Assembly: GCF_028826105.1 (NCBI RefSeq)
Contig: NZ_JAQGPL010000001.1
Location: 3,684,501-3,748,500, forward strand
Reading direction: 5' to 3'
Length of the DNA stretch: 64,000 nt
Source of the DNA: Paenibacillus humicola
GTDB lineage: Bacteria; Bacillota; Bacilli; Paenibacillales; Paenibacillaceae
Positions 26,963 to 35,467 of this stretch are shown piece by piece. The notes below the pieces were generated by a model, which worked only from the letters and a program-made list of their open reading frames with translations, had not been told where the DNA came from and made no database searches. A program made the position numbers and the translations under genes. Each line of letters starts with the position of its first letter. Position 1 is the stretch's first letter.

Positions 26963-28804
26963 TTATACGCCGGACTGCGCCATTTTGCGGTGCTTCTCCG
27001 CGCGCTCGCGTTCGCTTTTGTTCAAAATTTTCTTACGCAAACGGATCGACTTCGGCGTGACCTCGCAGTATTCGTCGTCGTTCAAATATTCGAGCGCCTG
27101 CTCGAGCGAGAACAGAACCGGCGTTTTCAACCGCACCGTTTCCTCCTTCGTCGCCGAGCGGACGTTGGTCAGCTGCTTCTCTTTACATATATTGACGATG
27201 ATATCGGTGTCGCGGTTGTGCTCGCCGACGATCATGCCTTCATAAACCTCCGTCCCGGGCTCGAGGAACAAAATGCCCCGGTCTTCCACCGACAGCATGC
27301 CGTAGAACGTCGAGGTGCCGTTCTCGCTGGAGACGAGCACGCCCTGATGACGCCCGCCTACGGAAGCGCCGGCCAGCGGTCCGTAGCTGTCGAACGCATG
27401 GTTCATAATGCCGTAACCGCGCGTAAGCGTCAGGAACTGCGTCCGGTAGCCGATCAGCCCCCGCGACGGAATGACGAATTCAAGCCGGACCTGACCGGTG
27501 CCGTTATTGACCATGTTCACCATTTCCGCTTTGCGCGTGCCGAGGCTCTCCATGACGGAGCCCGTACTTTCCTCCGGCACATCGATAATCAGGCGCTCGT
27601 ACGGCTCCATTTTCGCGCCGTCGATCACTTTAATAATAACCTCCGGCTTGGACACTTGAAGCTCATAGCCTTCGCGGCGCATGTTTTCGATCAAAATGCC
27701 GAGATGCAGCTCGCCGCGCCCGGAGACGATGAACGCGTCCGGGCTGTCCGTTTCGTCGACGCGCAGCGCCACGTCCGTTTCCAGCTCCTTGAAAAGACGC
27801 TCGCGCAGCCTGCGCGACGTCACCCACTTGCCTTCGCGCCCGGCGAATGGGCTGTTGTTGACGAGGAACGTCATCTGCAGCGTCGGCTCATCGATCTTCA
27901 GCACCGGCAGCGCTTCAGGATGCGCGGGATCGGCGATCGTCTCGCCGATGTTGATTTCTTTAATGCCGGCGATGGCCACAATATCGCCCGCGCCCGCTTC
28001 TTCGATCTCGATCCGCTTCAGCCCCTGGAAGCCGAACAGCTTCTCGATCCGGGCCGATTTCGTCGCGCCTTCGCGCGTCATGACGGCGACCGGCTGGCCT
28101 TGGCGGATTTTGCCCCTGTTGACGCGGCCGATGGCGATGCGGCCCAAATATTCGTTGTAGTCGAGCAGCGTGACGAGAAACTGCAGCGGCTGCTCCATGC
28201 TTTCGGTCGGAGCCGGAATATGGCTGACGATCGTCTCGTAAAGCGCCTGCATGTCTCCGTCCTGCCGCTCCGGATCGAGACTCGACGTTCCCATCAGCGC
28301 CGACGCGTAAACGACGGGGAAATCGAGCTGCTCGTCGTTCGCTCCGAGCTCGATAAACAGATCGAGCACCTCGTCCACCACCTCGGCGGGACGGGCGTTC
28401 GGGCGGTCGATTTTGTTCAGCACGACAATCGGCGTCAGCTGGTGCTCGAGCGCCTTGCGCAGCACGAATTTCGTCTGCGGCATGCAGCCCTCGAAGGCGT
28501 CGACGACGAGCAGCACGCCGTCGACCATTTTCATGATGCGCTCCACCTCGCCGCCGAAATCGGCGTGACCCGGCGTATCCACGATATTGATCAAATAATC
28601 CTTATACGTGATGGCGGTATTTTTCGCTAGAATCGTAATGCCGCGTTCCCTCTCCAAATCGTTGGAGTCCATCGCCCGCTCCTGAACCGCTTCGTTTTCC
28701 CGGAACGTTCCGGACTGCTGCAGCAGTTTGTCGACGAGCGTCGTTTTGCCATGGTCGACGTGCGCGATGATGGCGATATTCCGTAGGTTTTCTCTGGCCT
28801 GCAT
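26963..28804 (-). CDS. typA: Ribosome-associated GTPase TypA/BipA
   Basis: Translational GTPase related to EF-G that acts in ribosome assembly and stress or cold adaptation. The 613 residues include [14 protein letters not shown] (P-loop), RGITILAKN (switch I), [17 protein letters not shown], then EF-G-like domains and the BipA-specific C-terminus ([18 protein letters not shown]). ATG 28804 ([17 protein letters not shown]) aligns with family N-termini; GTG five codons earlier is possible. In B. subtilis this is ylaG, and ylaH follows in both. Confidence 0.95.
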   Translation of the reverse strand: MQARENLRNIAIIAHVDHGKTTLVDKLLQQSGTFRENEAVQERAMDSNDLERERGITILAKNTAITYKDYLINIVDTPGHADFGGEVERIMKMVDGVLLVVDAFEGCMPQTKFVLRKALEHQLTPIVVLNKIDRPNARPAEVVDEVLDLFIELGANDEQLDFPVVYASALMGTSSLDPERQDGDMQALYETIVSHIPAPTESMEQPLQFLVTLLDYNEYLGRIAIGRVNRGKIRQGQPVAVMTREGATKSARIEKLFGFQGLKRIEIEEAGAGDIVAIAGIKEINIGETIADPAHPEALPVLKIDEPTLQMTFLVNNSPFAGREGKWVTSRRLRERLFKELETDVALRVDETDSPDAFIVSGRGELHLGILIENMRREGYELQVSKPEVIIKVIDGAKMEPYERLIIDVPEESTGSVMESLGTRKAEMVNMVNNGTGQVRLEFVIPSRGLIGYRTQFLTLTRGYGIMNHAFDSYGPLAGASVGGRHQGVLVSSENGTSTFYGMLSVEDRGILFLEPGTEVYEGMIVGEHNRDTDIIVNICKEKQLTNVRSATKEETVRLKTPVLFSLEQALEYLNDDEYCEVTPKSIRLRKKILNKSERERAEKHRKMAQSGV

Positions 28805-28870
28805 GTTTCTCTGATCCACTCCACTTGTTTAGTCTTATCGAATCGGCAAATCAAAACGTTCGAAACCCGT

Positions 28871-29353
28871 TTACCAGCGGGCTCTGCGGCCCGCCACCAG
28901 AAACGCCCCGGCGATGATGAGCGCGGCGGCAACGATATAAAGCGTGAGGCCCCAAAACACCATAATGAAGAAAAAGGCGGCGGCGATAATCGCAAGCGCA
29001 ATGGCGATCGTCAGCGGGAATTTCGGATGCGACATTTCGAACAGGTGAAACTCGTAAAGCCCGGCTGCGACCCCGAAAAGGAAGAAAGGCCACAAATACT
29101 GCATATTGCTCCAACCGAAAGCGATGCAAATGAAAAAGACGAGCGAGCTTATCGTCAAGACCGCTCCCGGAACGAGAACGACCGAGGGCAGGAGCCGGCC
29201 AAAAAACAGCACGTGCAGTAAAATGCCGGGAATCAGCACGAAAAGCGGCCAGAAGTTCGTCCCGATAAAGGCGAACAGGCCGAGCTTTCCAAGCAAAATA
29301 ATAGCGCCGGCAAACAAAAAAAGAAGACCGACGACATATTGATTTTTCGACAT
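28871..29353 (-). CDS. Membrane protein with LiaI/LiaF-like transmembrane region
   Basis: A 160-residue protein with about six membrane segments. The start (YVVGLLFLFAGAIILLGKLG, then FWPLFVLIPGILLHV) resembles the LiaI/LiaF-type transmembrane region found in envelope-stress proteins; the cytoplasmic LiaF C-terminal domain is absent. ATG 29353 is preceded by AGAAGGGA. It lies between typA and the TerC gene. Function unknown. Confidence 0.7.
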   Translation of the reverse strand: MSKNQYVVGLLFLFAGAIILLGKLGLFAFIGTNFWPLFVLIPGILLHVLFFGRLLPSVVLVPGAVLTISSLVFFICIAFGWSNMQYLWPFFLFGVAAGLYEFHLFEMSHPKFPLTIAIALAIIAAAFFFIMVFWGLTLYIVAAALIIAGAFLVAGRRARW

Positions 29354-29603
29354 TGCGATTCCCTTCTCTCGACACTTTTTTACCGGAGGCTGATCCCGAT
29401 TCCGGTCAAGCGGCCCGGCCGCCTTCCGGCGGGCGCCTGAAACCATCCCTGCTTTTGGAAAAGAGGGCTGTGCGGAAAGCAAGCGATACAGCCGCTTCGT
29501 CCGAATCGACACCGATAGCGGAATTTTTATCATTACTAGTGTATAGGAACGGGGAACAAAAAACCAGTGTAAGCCGTCATTCCGCCAAAAAAAATCGCCC
29601 TCT
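29354..29603. other. Spacer between the LiaI-like gene and the TerC gene
   Basis: A 250-bp non-coding stretch. On the minus strand it begins with a T8 run soon after the TerC stop, without a clean stem, so it may be a weak terminator. No gene, tRNA or repeat recognised. Confidence 0.4.
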
Positions 29604-30266
29604 TCAGCGGCGCGCGCGAAGCAGAGCGACAATAATGACCAGCGGAACGCAAAATAACGGAATGGCCTGCTGCAGGGTGTGCATGCCGGATACGCCAAGC
29701 TGCACGATGCCCGGATCGTGCGCGAGCATTTCGCCGGCTGCATATCCGAGCAGGCCGCCGCCCAGATAGGCGAAGGAGGGAAATCGATGAAGCAGCGAGC
29801 CGAGCAGCTGGCTGCCCCAAATGATCATCGGAATGCTGAGCGCAATGCCGAGCAGCATCAGAATCGGCTCGCCTTCGGCAACCGCGGCGATTGCCAGCAC
29901 GTTGTCGAGGCTCATGATGAAGTCCGCCGCGACGATCGTCCGGACCGCGCCGGCGAGTGTGCTGACGCGGCCGACCTGGTGCGATTCTCCACCGCGGTGG
30001 CTGGCTGCATCGGTGACGAGCTTGACCGCGATCAGAAACAGGAGCACGGCGCCGACCGCCTGCAGGAACGGGATTTTCAGCAGCGTGATTGCCGCGACCG
30101 TAAGCAGGCAGCGCAGTCCGACGGCCACGCCGGCCCCCCACCAGACCGCTTTTTTCCGCTGCTTTGGGGGAAGCTGCTGACTCGCGAGCGCGATCACGAC
30201 TGCGTTGTCTCCGCTGAGCAGGACGTTAATGAACACAATTTCGATAAAAACGAGCAAGCTTTCCAA
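29604..30266 (-). CDS. TerC/YjbE-family membrane protein (copy 1)
   Basis: A 220-residue protein with about seven membrane helices and the two TerC signatures with acidic metal ligands, LLSGDNAVVIALASQQL and MSLDNVLAIAAVAE. TerC proteins of Bacillales act in manganese export and metalation of secreted enzymes. The start is TTG 30266, eight bases after GAGGAGG, and the ribosome-binding site abuts a palindromic repeat array. It diverges from a paralogue at 30644. No yybP-ykoY manganese riboswitch is visible in front of it. Confidence 0.88.
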   Translation of the reverse strand: MESLLVFIEIVFINVLLSGDNAVVIALASQQLPPKQRKKAVWWGAGVAVGLRCLLTVAAITLLKIPFLQAVGAVLLFLIAVKLVTDAASHRGGESHQVGRVSTLAGAVRTIVAADFIMSLDNVLAIAAVAEGEPILMLLGIALSIPMIIWGSQLLGSLLHRFPSFAYLGGGLLGYAAGEMLAHDPGIVQLGVSGMHTLQQAIPLFCVPLVIIVALLRARR

Positions 30267-30277
30267 TCTCGGCCCTC

Positions 30278-30465
30278 CTCAGGCGTTTTCGCAGAAAACG
30301 CGGCTTCGTAAGCATATGCTCAGGCGTTTTCGCAGAAAACGCGGCTTCGTAAGCATACGCTCAGGCGTTTTCGCAGAAAACGCGGCTTCGTAAGCATACG
30401 CTCAGGCGTTTTCAGGGAAAACGCGGCTTCGTAAGCATATGCTCAGACGTTTTCGCAAAAAATAA
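30278..30465. repeat. Tandem 41-bp palindromic repeat array between two TerC genes
   Basis: Four full units start at 30278, 30319, 30360 and 30401, exactly 41 bp apart, and a partial, decayed unit starts at 30442. Each unit carries the palindrome GCGTTTTC-NNN-GAAAACGC followed by GGCTTCGTAAGCATAYG. Unit junctions form a second palindrome (AGCATATGCT in two of four). In unit 4 the loop changes from GCA to AGG while the stem is unchanged. No spacers lie between units, so this is not CRISPR. On the minus strand the last unit runs straight into the GAGGAGG site of the TerC gene. Confidence 0.92.
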
Positions 30466-30643
30466 TTACGGTCCGCGCGGCTTTGGGAAGCCATTTCCCG
30501 CTCAAGCTTCGGGTCGTTCATTTGCCCTTATGAAACGTGTATGTCCGAATTGGACGAGTTATGTGCCTTATTTTTGAATCCAATTTCAGCGGGGAACGTA
30601 TTAACCTTTGACTTTCAGAAGCCGGGAAGGGATGGACAAAGGG
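30466..30643 (+). other. Leader of the second TerC gene
   Basis: About 180 bp. I looked for the conserved sequences of the yybP-ykoY manganese riboswitch, often found before terC genes, and did not see them. A GGGAAGGG site lies about 10 bases before ATG 30644. Promoter not resolved. Confidence 0.4.
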
Positions 30644-31345
30644 ATGGAATTGTTTACGCTCGATTTTTTTACCGCTCTGCTGACCATCGTATTCATCGAT
30701 TTGATCTTGGCCGGCGATAATGCGATCGTCATCGGCCTGGCCGCCCGGAAGCTGCCGAAGGACCAGCAGAAGAAGGCGGTTATCTGGGGTACGTTCGGCG
30801 CGGTCGGCATTCGGGCCGTCGCGACGGTGCTCGTGGTGTATTTGCTGGAGATTCCGTGGCTCATGCTCGGAGGCGGTATCCTGCTGCTGTGGATCGCGTA
30901 CAAGCTGCTTGTCGACGATGGCGGACACGGGGATATTAAAGCCGGAAACACGCTGCTGCAATCGATACGGACGATTATTATCGCCGATGCGGCAATGGGC
31001 CTCGACAACGTCATCGCGGTCGCCGGGGCGGCGCACGGCGATGCGCTGCTCGTCATACTCGGACTTTTAATCAGCATTCCGATCGTCGTCTGGGGGAGCA
31101 CGCTGTTCATCCGGCTCATTCAGCGCTTCCCGTGGATCGTCTACATCGGCTCCGGCGTTCTCGCTTACACGGCGGCGAAGATGATTACGCACGAACCGAA
31201 AATCGAAGCGTTCTTCCTCCAAAGCAGCTTGTTCAAATGGTCGTTCATGGTGCTGGTCGTCATCGTCATCGTGCTTGCCGGGCTTTGGACGAACACCGCG
31301 CGGAGCCGCAAGGCCGCAACCGAAAAAAGCAGGGAATCCCACTGA
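30644..31345 (+). CDS. TerC/YjbE-family membrane protein (copy 2)
   Basis: A 233-residue protein with about seven membrane helices and TerC motifs LILAGDNAIVIGLAARKL and MGLDNVIAVAGAAHGD. It shares the motif layout with the divergent copy at 29604-30266, so they look like paralogues. The family is linked to manganese homeostasis and metalation of exoenzymes. I prefer ATG 30644 (MELFTLDFF); in-frame ATG 30632 has no spacing to the GGGAAGGG site. The C-terminus is basic. Confidence 0.88.
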   Translation: MELFTLDFFTALLTIVFIDLILAGDNAIVIGLAARKLPKDQQKKAVIWGTFGAVGIRAVATVLVVYLLEIPWLMLGGGILLLWIAYKLLVDDGGHGDIKAGNTLLQSIRTIIIADAAMGLDNVIAVAGAAHGDALLVILGLLISIPIVVWGSTLFIRLIQRFPWIVYIGSGVLAYTAAKMITHEPKIEAFFLQSSLFKWSFMVLVVIVIVLAGLWTNTARSRKAATEKSRESH

Positions 31346-31367
31346 AGCGGGATCTCCTGCTTTTTTT
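31323..31367. terminator. Bidirectional terminator between terC copy 2 and thiI
   Basis: AGCAGG-GA-ATCCC (31328 on) pairs with GGGAT-CT-CCTGCT (to 31361), flanked by A6 on the left and T7 on the right. The left arm overlaps the end of the TerC gene. It serves both convergent genes. Confidence 0.87.
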
Positions 31368-31376
31368 CCTGCCAAA

Positions 31377-32597
31377 TTAAAACCAGTCTTCACGGCCTGC
31401 CGAAAGCAGCCCGGCCGGCGTTTGCTCGGAAACGTGAATCGTTTCCGTCCCCGCCACCGCCTCCTCGATCATGTCGGAAAGCCGCGGCACGAACGATTCG
31501 ACCTTTTCGACCACCTTCAGGTTCGGGTTCGTGCTCGGCGATTTCGGCACAAACAGCGTGCAGCAGTCCTCATAGGGCAAAATCGACGTCTTATACGTCC
31601 CGATCCGCTCCGCCATGCGAATGATATCGTTTTTGTCCGTCATGATCAAAGGCCGCAGCAGCGGCAGTCCCACCGTCCGTCCGATGACGTTCATGCTGGA
31701 TAGCGTCTGGCTCGCCACTTGGCCGAGGCTGTCCCCGCTCACAATGCCGAGGGCGCCCGACCGTTCGGCCAGCCGCTCGGCGATGCGCAGCATCGACCGC
31801 CGCATGAGCGTAATGATCAGATGATCCTGATTGGACTGCGTAAACGCCGTCTGAATCTCCGTGAAGGACACCAGATGCAGCTTGATCGCTTTTCCGCTGT
31901 AATACGCCAGCCTGCGGGCAAGCTCAATGACCTTCTCCTTTGCCTGCTCGCTCGTGAACGGATAGCTGTGAAAATGGACCGCCTCAATCTCCAGCCCTTT
32001 GCGCATCGCCAAATAACCCGCCACCGGACTGTCGATGCCGCCGGACAGCATCAGCATCGCTTTGCCGTTCGTGCCGAACGGGAACCCTCCGGCGCCCGGC
32101 ACGACCTCGCTGAAAATATAAGTGCCTTCCGGCTGAATTTCGACGCGAAGCTCGACCTCGGGCGTCCGCACATCCACCTTGAGCGCGGGGAACGCGCGCA
32201 GCACGCTTGAACCGACCAAGTGGTTCATTTCCTGCGAATTGTGCGGAAAAGCTTTCAGCACCCGCCTGGCCGACACTTTGAAAGTTTCCGGCTCTTTGGG
32301 AAGGGCGCGCATAACGTCCACCGCGGCAGCCTGAATCGCCTCCAGCTCGCTCTCGGTTCTGCGGACAGGGCTGAACGACACGATGCCGAATACGTCCTTC
32401 AGTTTGGCCGCGATTTCCTCATAAGCTTCGCCGTTCAGCGATATGTAAAGCCGGCCGTACGTCCGCTCGATTGACGCGTTCGGAAACGGGCGCAGCATTC
32501 GTTTAACCTGCTCGACCATCCGTTTCTCGAATTGTCCGCGGTTGCGGCCCTTAACCGTCAGTTCGCCGAAACGGACCAAAATCATATCGGTTTTCAT
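31377..32597 (-). CDS. thiI: tRNA 4-thiouridine synthase ThiI
   Basis: Uses ATP and persulfide sulfur to make 4-thiouridine at tRNA position 8. The 406 residues contain an N-terminal ferredoxin-like and THUMP region, then the PP-loop MLMLSGGIDSPVAGYL. The enzyme lacks the C-terminal rhodanese domain of the E. coli protein, as in B. subtilis, so sulfur comes directly from the adjacent NifZ. ATG 32597 overlaps the nifZ stop as ATGA. Confidence 0.95.
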   Translation of the reverse strand: MKTDMILVRFGELTVKGRNRGQFEKRMVEQVKRMLRPFPNASIERTYGRLYISLNGEAYEEIAAKLKDVFGIVSFSPVRRTESELEAIQAAAVDVMRALPKEPETFKVSARRVLKAFPHNSQEMNHLVGSSVLRAFPALKVDVRTPEVELRVEIQPEGTYIFSEVVPGAGGFPFGTNGKAMLMLSGGIDSPVAGYLAMRKGLEIEAVHFHSYPFTSEQAKEKVIELARRLAYYSGKAIKLHLVSFTEIQTAFTQSNQDHLIITLMRRSMLRIAERLAERSGALGIVSGDSLGQVASQTLSSMNVIGRTVGLPLLRPLIMTDKNDIIRMAERIGTYKTSILPYEDCCTLFVPKSPSTNPNLKVVEKVESFVPRLSDMIEEAVAGTETIHVSEQTPAGLLSAGREDWF

Positions 32598-33799
32598 TCG
32601 TTCATTTTCCTTTCCAATGGCTTCAGCTTCTTCACGACTTGCCCGAGCATGCCGCACAGCCATTCCAGCTCGGCATCGCCGTGCTCATCGCCGAAGCTGA
32701 TGCGAATCCCGCTTGCTGCCCGTTCCCGGTCCGCTCCCATCGCTTCCAGCACCGCGCTCGGCTTGTCGTCCTTCGAAGAGCAGGCGGACTTCGTCGAAGC
32801 GAGTATCCGGTGCTTCTCCAGCATATGGACGAACACCTCCGGCTTCATGCCGGGATATGAAAAATGGACGATATGCGGCGCCGCAGCCGGTTCCTTCTCC
32901 TCCGACCCTCCCGTTCCTGCCGGGTCGTCGGCGCTGCCGCCGCCGTTCAGGACAAGCTCGGGTATCGCCGCGACGCAGGCCAGCAGCTTCCCGCGCAGCC
33001 GGTACATTCGCCCCGCGCGCTGCTTCTGGCTTTCGACCGCGAGCCGGAACGCTTTGGCCGCCGCGACGATCGCAGGGACATTTTCCGTTCCGGGGCGAAC
33101 GCCGCCCTCCTGGCCTCCTCCGCCCATCAGCGGGGCAAGCCGAACGCCTTCCCGTTTGTAAAGCAGGCCGATGCCCCGCGGACCGCCGACTTTATGCGCG
33201 GAAGCGGCCAGCAGGTCGACGCCCCATTCCCGCAGCCGGACCGGGAGCTTGCCGATGCTTTGCACGCCGTCGACGTGAAACAGGGTTCGCGGGCGGCGGT
33301 GCAGCAGGCTGCCGATGGCGGCAAGCGGCTGCACGGAGCCCACCTCGTTGTTCACGTGCATGACGCTGACCAGCGTCGTTTCGTCCGTCAACGCGGCTTC
33401 AACCGCCTCCGGAGACACGACTCCGCAGCCGTCGACGGGAAGATAGGTGACGCGGAAGCCTTCGCGCTCCAGCATCCGGAACGGTTCCAGCACGGAAGGA
33501 TGTTCGACCGCCGACGTAATCAGATGGTTTCCGCGGCTTCGGTACTGCCTGGCGGCTCCGACAACTGCCAAATTGTTGCTTTCCGTTCCGCCCGACGTAA
33601 AAAACCATTCGCCGGCTTCCGTGCCGAATGCGCCTGCGATAACGGCGCGCGCGCGCTCCAGCAGCTTGGCCGCCTCCGCTCCCCCGCGGTGGAGAGAGGA
33701 GGGGTTCGCGTAATGCTCGGCCATCACCTCCGCCATCGTGCGGATCACCTCGGGAAGCGGCGGCGTCGAGGCGCAATGGTCGAAATAATACATGGTCAT
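32594..33799 (-). CDS. nifZ: Cysteine desulfurase NifZ (partner of ThiI)
   Basis: PLP enzyme that removes sulfur from cysteine and hands it on as persulfide. The 401 residues include YYFDHCASTPP, TSGGTESNN, the PLP lysine in SAHKVGGPRG, RPGTENV and the persulfide Cys in STKSACSSKDD. The 4-bp overlap with thiI and the same pairing in B. subtilis support a dedicated role in tRNA thiolation rather than general Fe-S assembly. An insert rich in Gly, Glu and Pro (about 285-310) is unusual. Confidence 0.92.
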   Translation of the reverse strand: MTMYYFDHCASTPPLPEVIRTMAEVMAEHYANPSSLHRGGAEAAKLLERARAVIAGAFGTEAGEWFFTSGGTESNNLAVVGAARQYRSRGNHLITSAVEHPSVLEPFRMLEREGFRVTYLPVDGCGVVSPEAVEAALTDETTLVSVMHVNNEVGSVQPLAAIGSLLHRRPRTLFHVDGVQSIGKLPVRLREWGVDLLAASAHKVGGPRGIGLLYKREGVRLAPLMGGGGQEGGVRPGTENVPAIVAAAKAFRLAVESQKQRAGRMYRLRGKLLACVAAIPELVLNGGGSADDPAGTGGSEEKEPAAAPHIVHFSYPGMKPEVFVHMLEKHRILASTKSACSSKDDKPSAVLEAMGADRERAASGIRISFGDEHGDAELEWLCGMLGQVVKKLKPLERKMNE

Positions 33800-33922
33800 C
33801 AGAGGGGCTCCTTTCGTCCCGTGCCAGCGACGGACAAAATAAAAAGATCAACGTAAGAAGCGTGTACCGATGCTTCGGCGCTTCCCCGCGATCTCCGGAC
33901 GTTCACGATAAGCCTGGCAAAT

Positions 33923-34645
33923 CTACATGGACGAGCCGAACCTCGCCCGGGCGTCCATAACGCTCGCCACATACCGCCGCGTTTCCTCCGGCAGCGCCGA
34001 AAACTTGGCGTTCAGATCGTCGCCGGTGCGGATACCGGCTCTGTCGACGCGTCCCGGTCCGGCGTTATAAGCGGCCAGCGCCGTTGGAATGCTGCCGCTG
34101 TATTTGCCGATCAAATACGACAAATAGCGCGTTCCAGCATCGATGTTTTGCCGCGGATCGAACGAATCGGTGACGCCGAGACTTCGCGCCGTTCCGTCCA
34201 TCAGCTGCATCAGCCCTTTCGCTCCCGCGGCCGAAACCGCTTCCGGATGAAAGGAAGATTCGTTATCGATCACGGCCTTGATCAGAGAGGGCTCGACCCG
34301 ATATTTGGCGGCTGCTTCCTGGATGATGTCTTCGAAATCGGCCGTGTCCGCGCCGGTTTCTTCCGCATAGCCGGACGGCATGGCCATGCCGCGGGCGGCC
34401 AGCGGAGCCAGCAGGCCGAGCTCCGGCATTTGCGCAACTGTCAAACCGCCAACCGAACCGCTGCTTTCCAAGCCGTCAAGCGAACCGGTACCGCCGGCAA
34501 TCAGCTGCTGAAGCAGATATCCGAACGGATCGCCGCTTTCCGCCGTATCGAACGTCTCCGCGTCCGCGGTTGTTCCGGTCAAATTGTAGCTCGGCATGAA
34601 CTGCAGCCGCAGCAGCGAAGATAAAATGCGCGGGTCAATGCTCAT
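33923..34645 (-). CDS. Lytic transglycosylase (SLT domain, YjbJ-like)
   Basis: A 240-residue protein. The C-terminal goose-lysozyme-like SLT domain (about 120-240) shows the catalytic Glu in DNESSFHPEAVSAAGAKGLM and the AAYNAGPGRV motif. It cuts glycan strands to make anhydro-muropeptides. The N-terminal 115 residues are low-complexity with no signal peptide, as in B. subtilis YjbJ, so export is unclear. ATG 34645 lies 10 bases after GGAGGCG. Confidence 0.85.
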   Translation of the reverse strand: MSIDPRILSSLLRLQFMPSYNLTGTTADAETFDTAESGDPFGYLLQQLIAGGTGSLDGLESSGSVGGLTVAQMPELGLLAPLAARGMAMPSGYAEETGADTADFEDIIQEAAAKYRVEPSLIKAVIDNESSFHPEAVSAAGAKGLMQLMDGTARSLGVTDSFDPRQNIDAGTRYLSYLIGKYSGSIPTALAAYNAGPGRVDRAGIRTGDDLNAKFSALPEETRRYVASVMDARARFGSSM

Positions 34646-34805
34646 CGGGCCAAAGCGCCTCCATCCGTGCAATCAAGTGCCAAACGATACCTACTATTTT
34701 ACACGGTATTGAGCTTGTCCGCCACTATGTAATCGCAGCGCCCGCCACTTGCGGCCGGCGGCTCTTTCGCGAACCGCCGGCCGGGGAGCATGGCAGCCTG
34801 GATCG

Positions 34806-35195
34806 TCAGGTTACGGCGTAATAAAACGGGATCAGGACCAAATAAGCCGCCGCCGCAATGAGACCGAGCGTCATCGACCAAATGCCGAGCCCCCGGCTGC
34901 CCTGGCGGAAGGCGATAAAGCCGACCACCGCCGCCGTAATGCCGAGCAGTACGGGCCATACAATCCAGGAGAGAATCGCGAGGACTAACGCAGCCCAGCC
35001 CGTCGCGCGCGCCGCGTCGGTCGTTTTCTCCGCCGCGTCCTCTTGAAGCACGCGCACCCGGCCTCCCGATCGGGGGGCGGGAACGGCCAGCTCTTCCGCC
35101 ATTTCCTCATTGTGCCTGCGGGTTTCGTTCCCGGCGGAATGCTTGGAATGGTGCTTGTACTCCGGATATTCGGGATAGTCCGAATTATGCTCCAT
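34806..35195 (-). CDS. DUF4190-like two-helix membrane protein
   Basis: A 129-residue protein with a charged, Tyr/His-rich N-terminal half and two membrane helices near residues 67-90 and 103-125 (AALVLAILSWIVWPVLLG and GIWSMTLGLIAAAAYLVLI), as in DUF4190 proteins. Function unknown. AAGGAG precedes ATG. It follows the DUF1540 gene by six bases and is probably cotranscribed. Confidence 0.72.
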   Translation of the reverse strand: MEHNSDYPEYPEYKHHSKHSAGNETRRHNEEMAEELAVPAPRSGGRVRVLQEDAAEKTTDAARATGWAALVLAILSWIVWPVLLGITAAVVGFIAFRQGSRGLGIWSMTLGLIAAAAYLVLIPFYYAVT

Positions 35196-35201
35196 GCCGT
35201 C

Positions 35202-35414
35202 TCACTCCTTCGGTTTGAATGTGTGACAGCATGTCGCTGAAGATTCCGGCGCCGTATCCCGGTGCTGTTCGCCCAGTACTTCGTGCGCGAACTCCGTGTC
35301 CAGCGGCTTGCTTGCATGATTGTCGATATCGATCATGATTTCGTCGGCATTGCACCGGTTGCCTTGTGCCCAATACGTGCAGTTCGCAACGCTGCAGCTT
35401 ACGCCTTTCGGCAT
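35202..35414 (-). CDS. DUF1540 cysteine-rich protein
   Basis: A 70-residue protein with the DUF1540 pattern GVSCSVANCTYWAQGNRCNAD and a later CC pair, probably a small metal- or disulfide-stabilised fold; function unknown. Start chosen at ATG 35414 (MPKGVSCSVANC). Its GGGGGTGA ribosome-binding site lies inside a strong hairpin (35421-35454), which may limit translation or end the upstream transcript. Confidence 0.82.
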   Translation of the reverse strand: MPKGVSCSVANCTYWAQGNRCNADEIMIDIDNHASKPLDTEFAHEVLGEQHRDTAPESSATCCHTFKPKE

Positions 35415-35420
35415 AAAAAT

Positions 35421-35454
35421 CACCCCCGGTATCAAGTTTCCCGTACCGGGGGTG
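35421..35454 (-). terminator. Hairpin overlapping the DUF1540 ribosome-binding site
   Basis: A perfect 11-bp stem, CACCCCCGGTA (35421-35431) with TACCGGGGGTG (35444-35454), loop 12 bases. On the minus strand it is followed by ATTTTT, so it looks like the ypuI terminator. The 3' arm GGGGGTG is also the Shine-Dalgarno of the next gene. It could end ypuI transcription, mask the site, or both. Confidence 0.75.
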
Positions 35455-35467
35455 CGTTATCCCTGCC

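Noticed and set aside
26990..28630. Plus-strand ORF of about 546 codons opposite typA
   Set aside because: Same reason: a shadow of typA with no family motifs.
30278..30465. CRISPR array
   Set aside because: The 41-bp units are contiguous with no spacers and no cas genes are near.
30466..30643. yybP-ykoY manganese riboswitch before terC copy 2
   Set aside because: The conserved riboswitch sequences are not visible; only expected by association.
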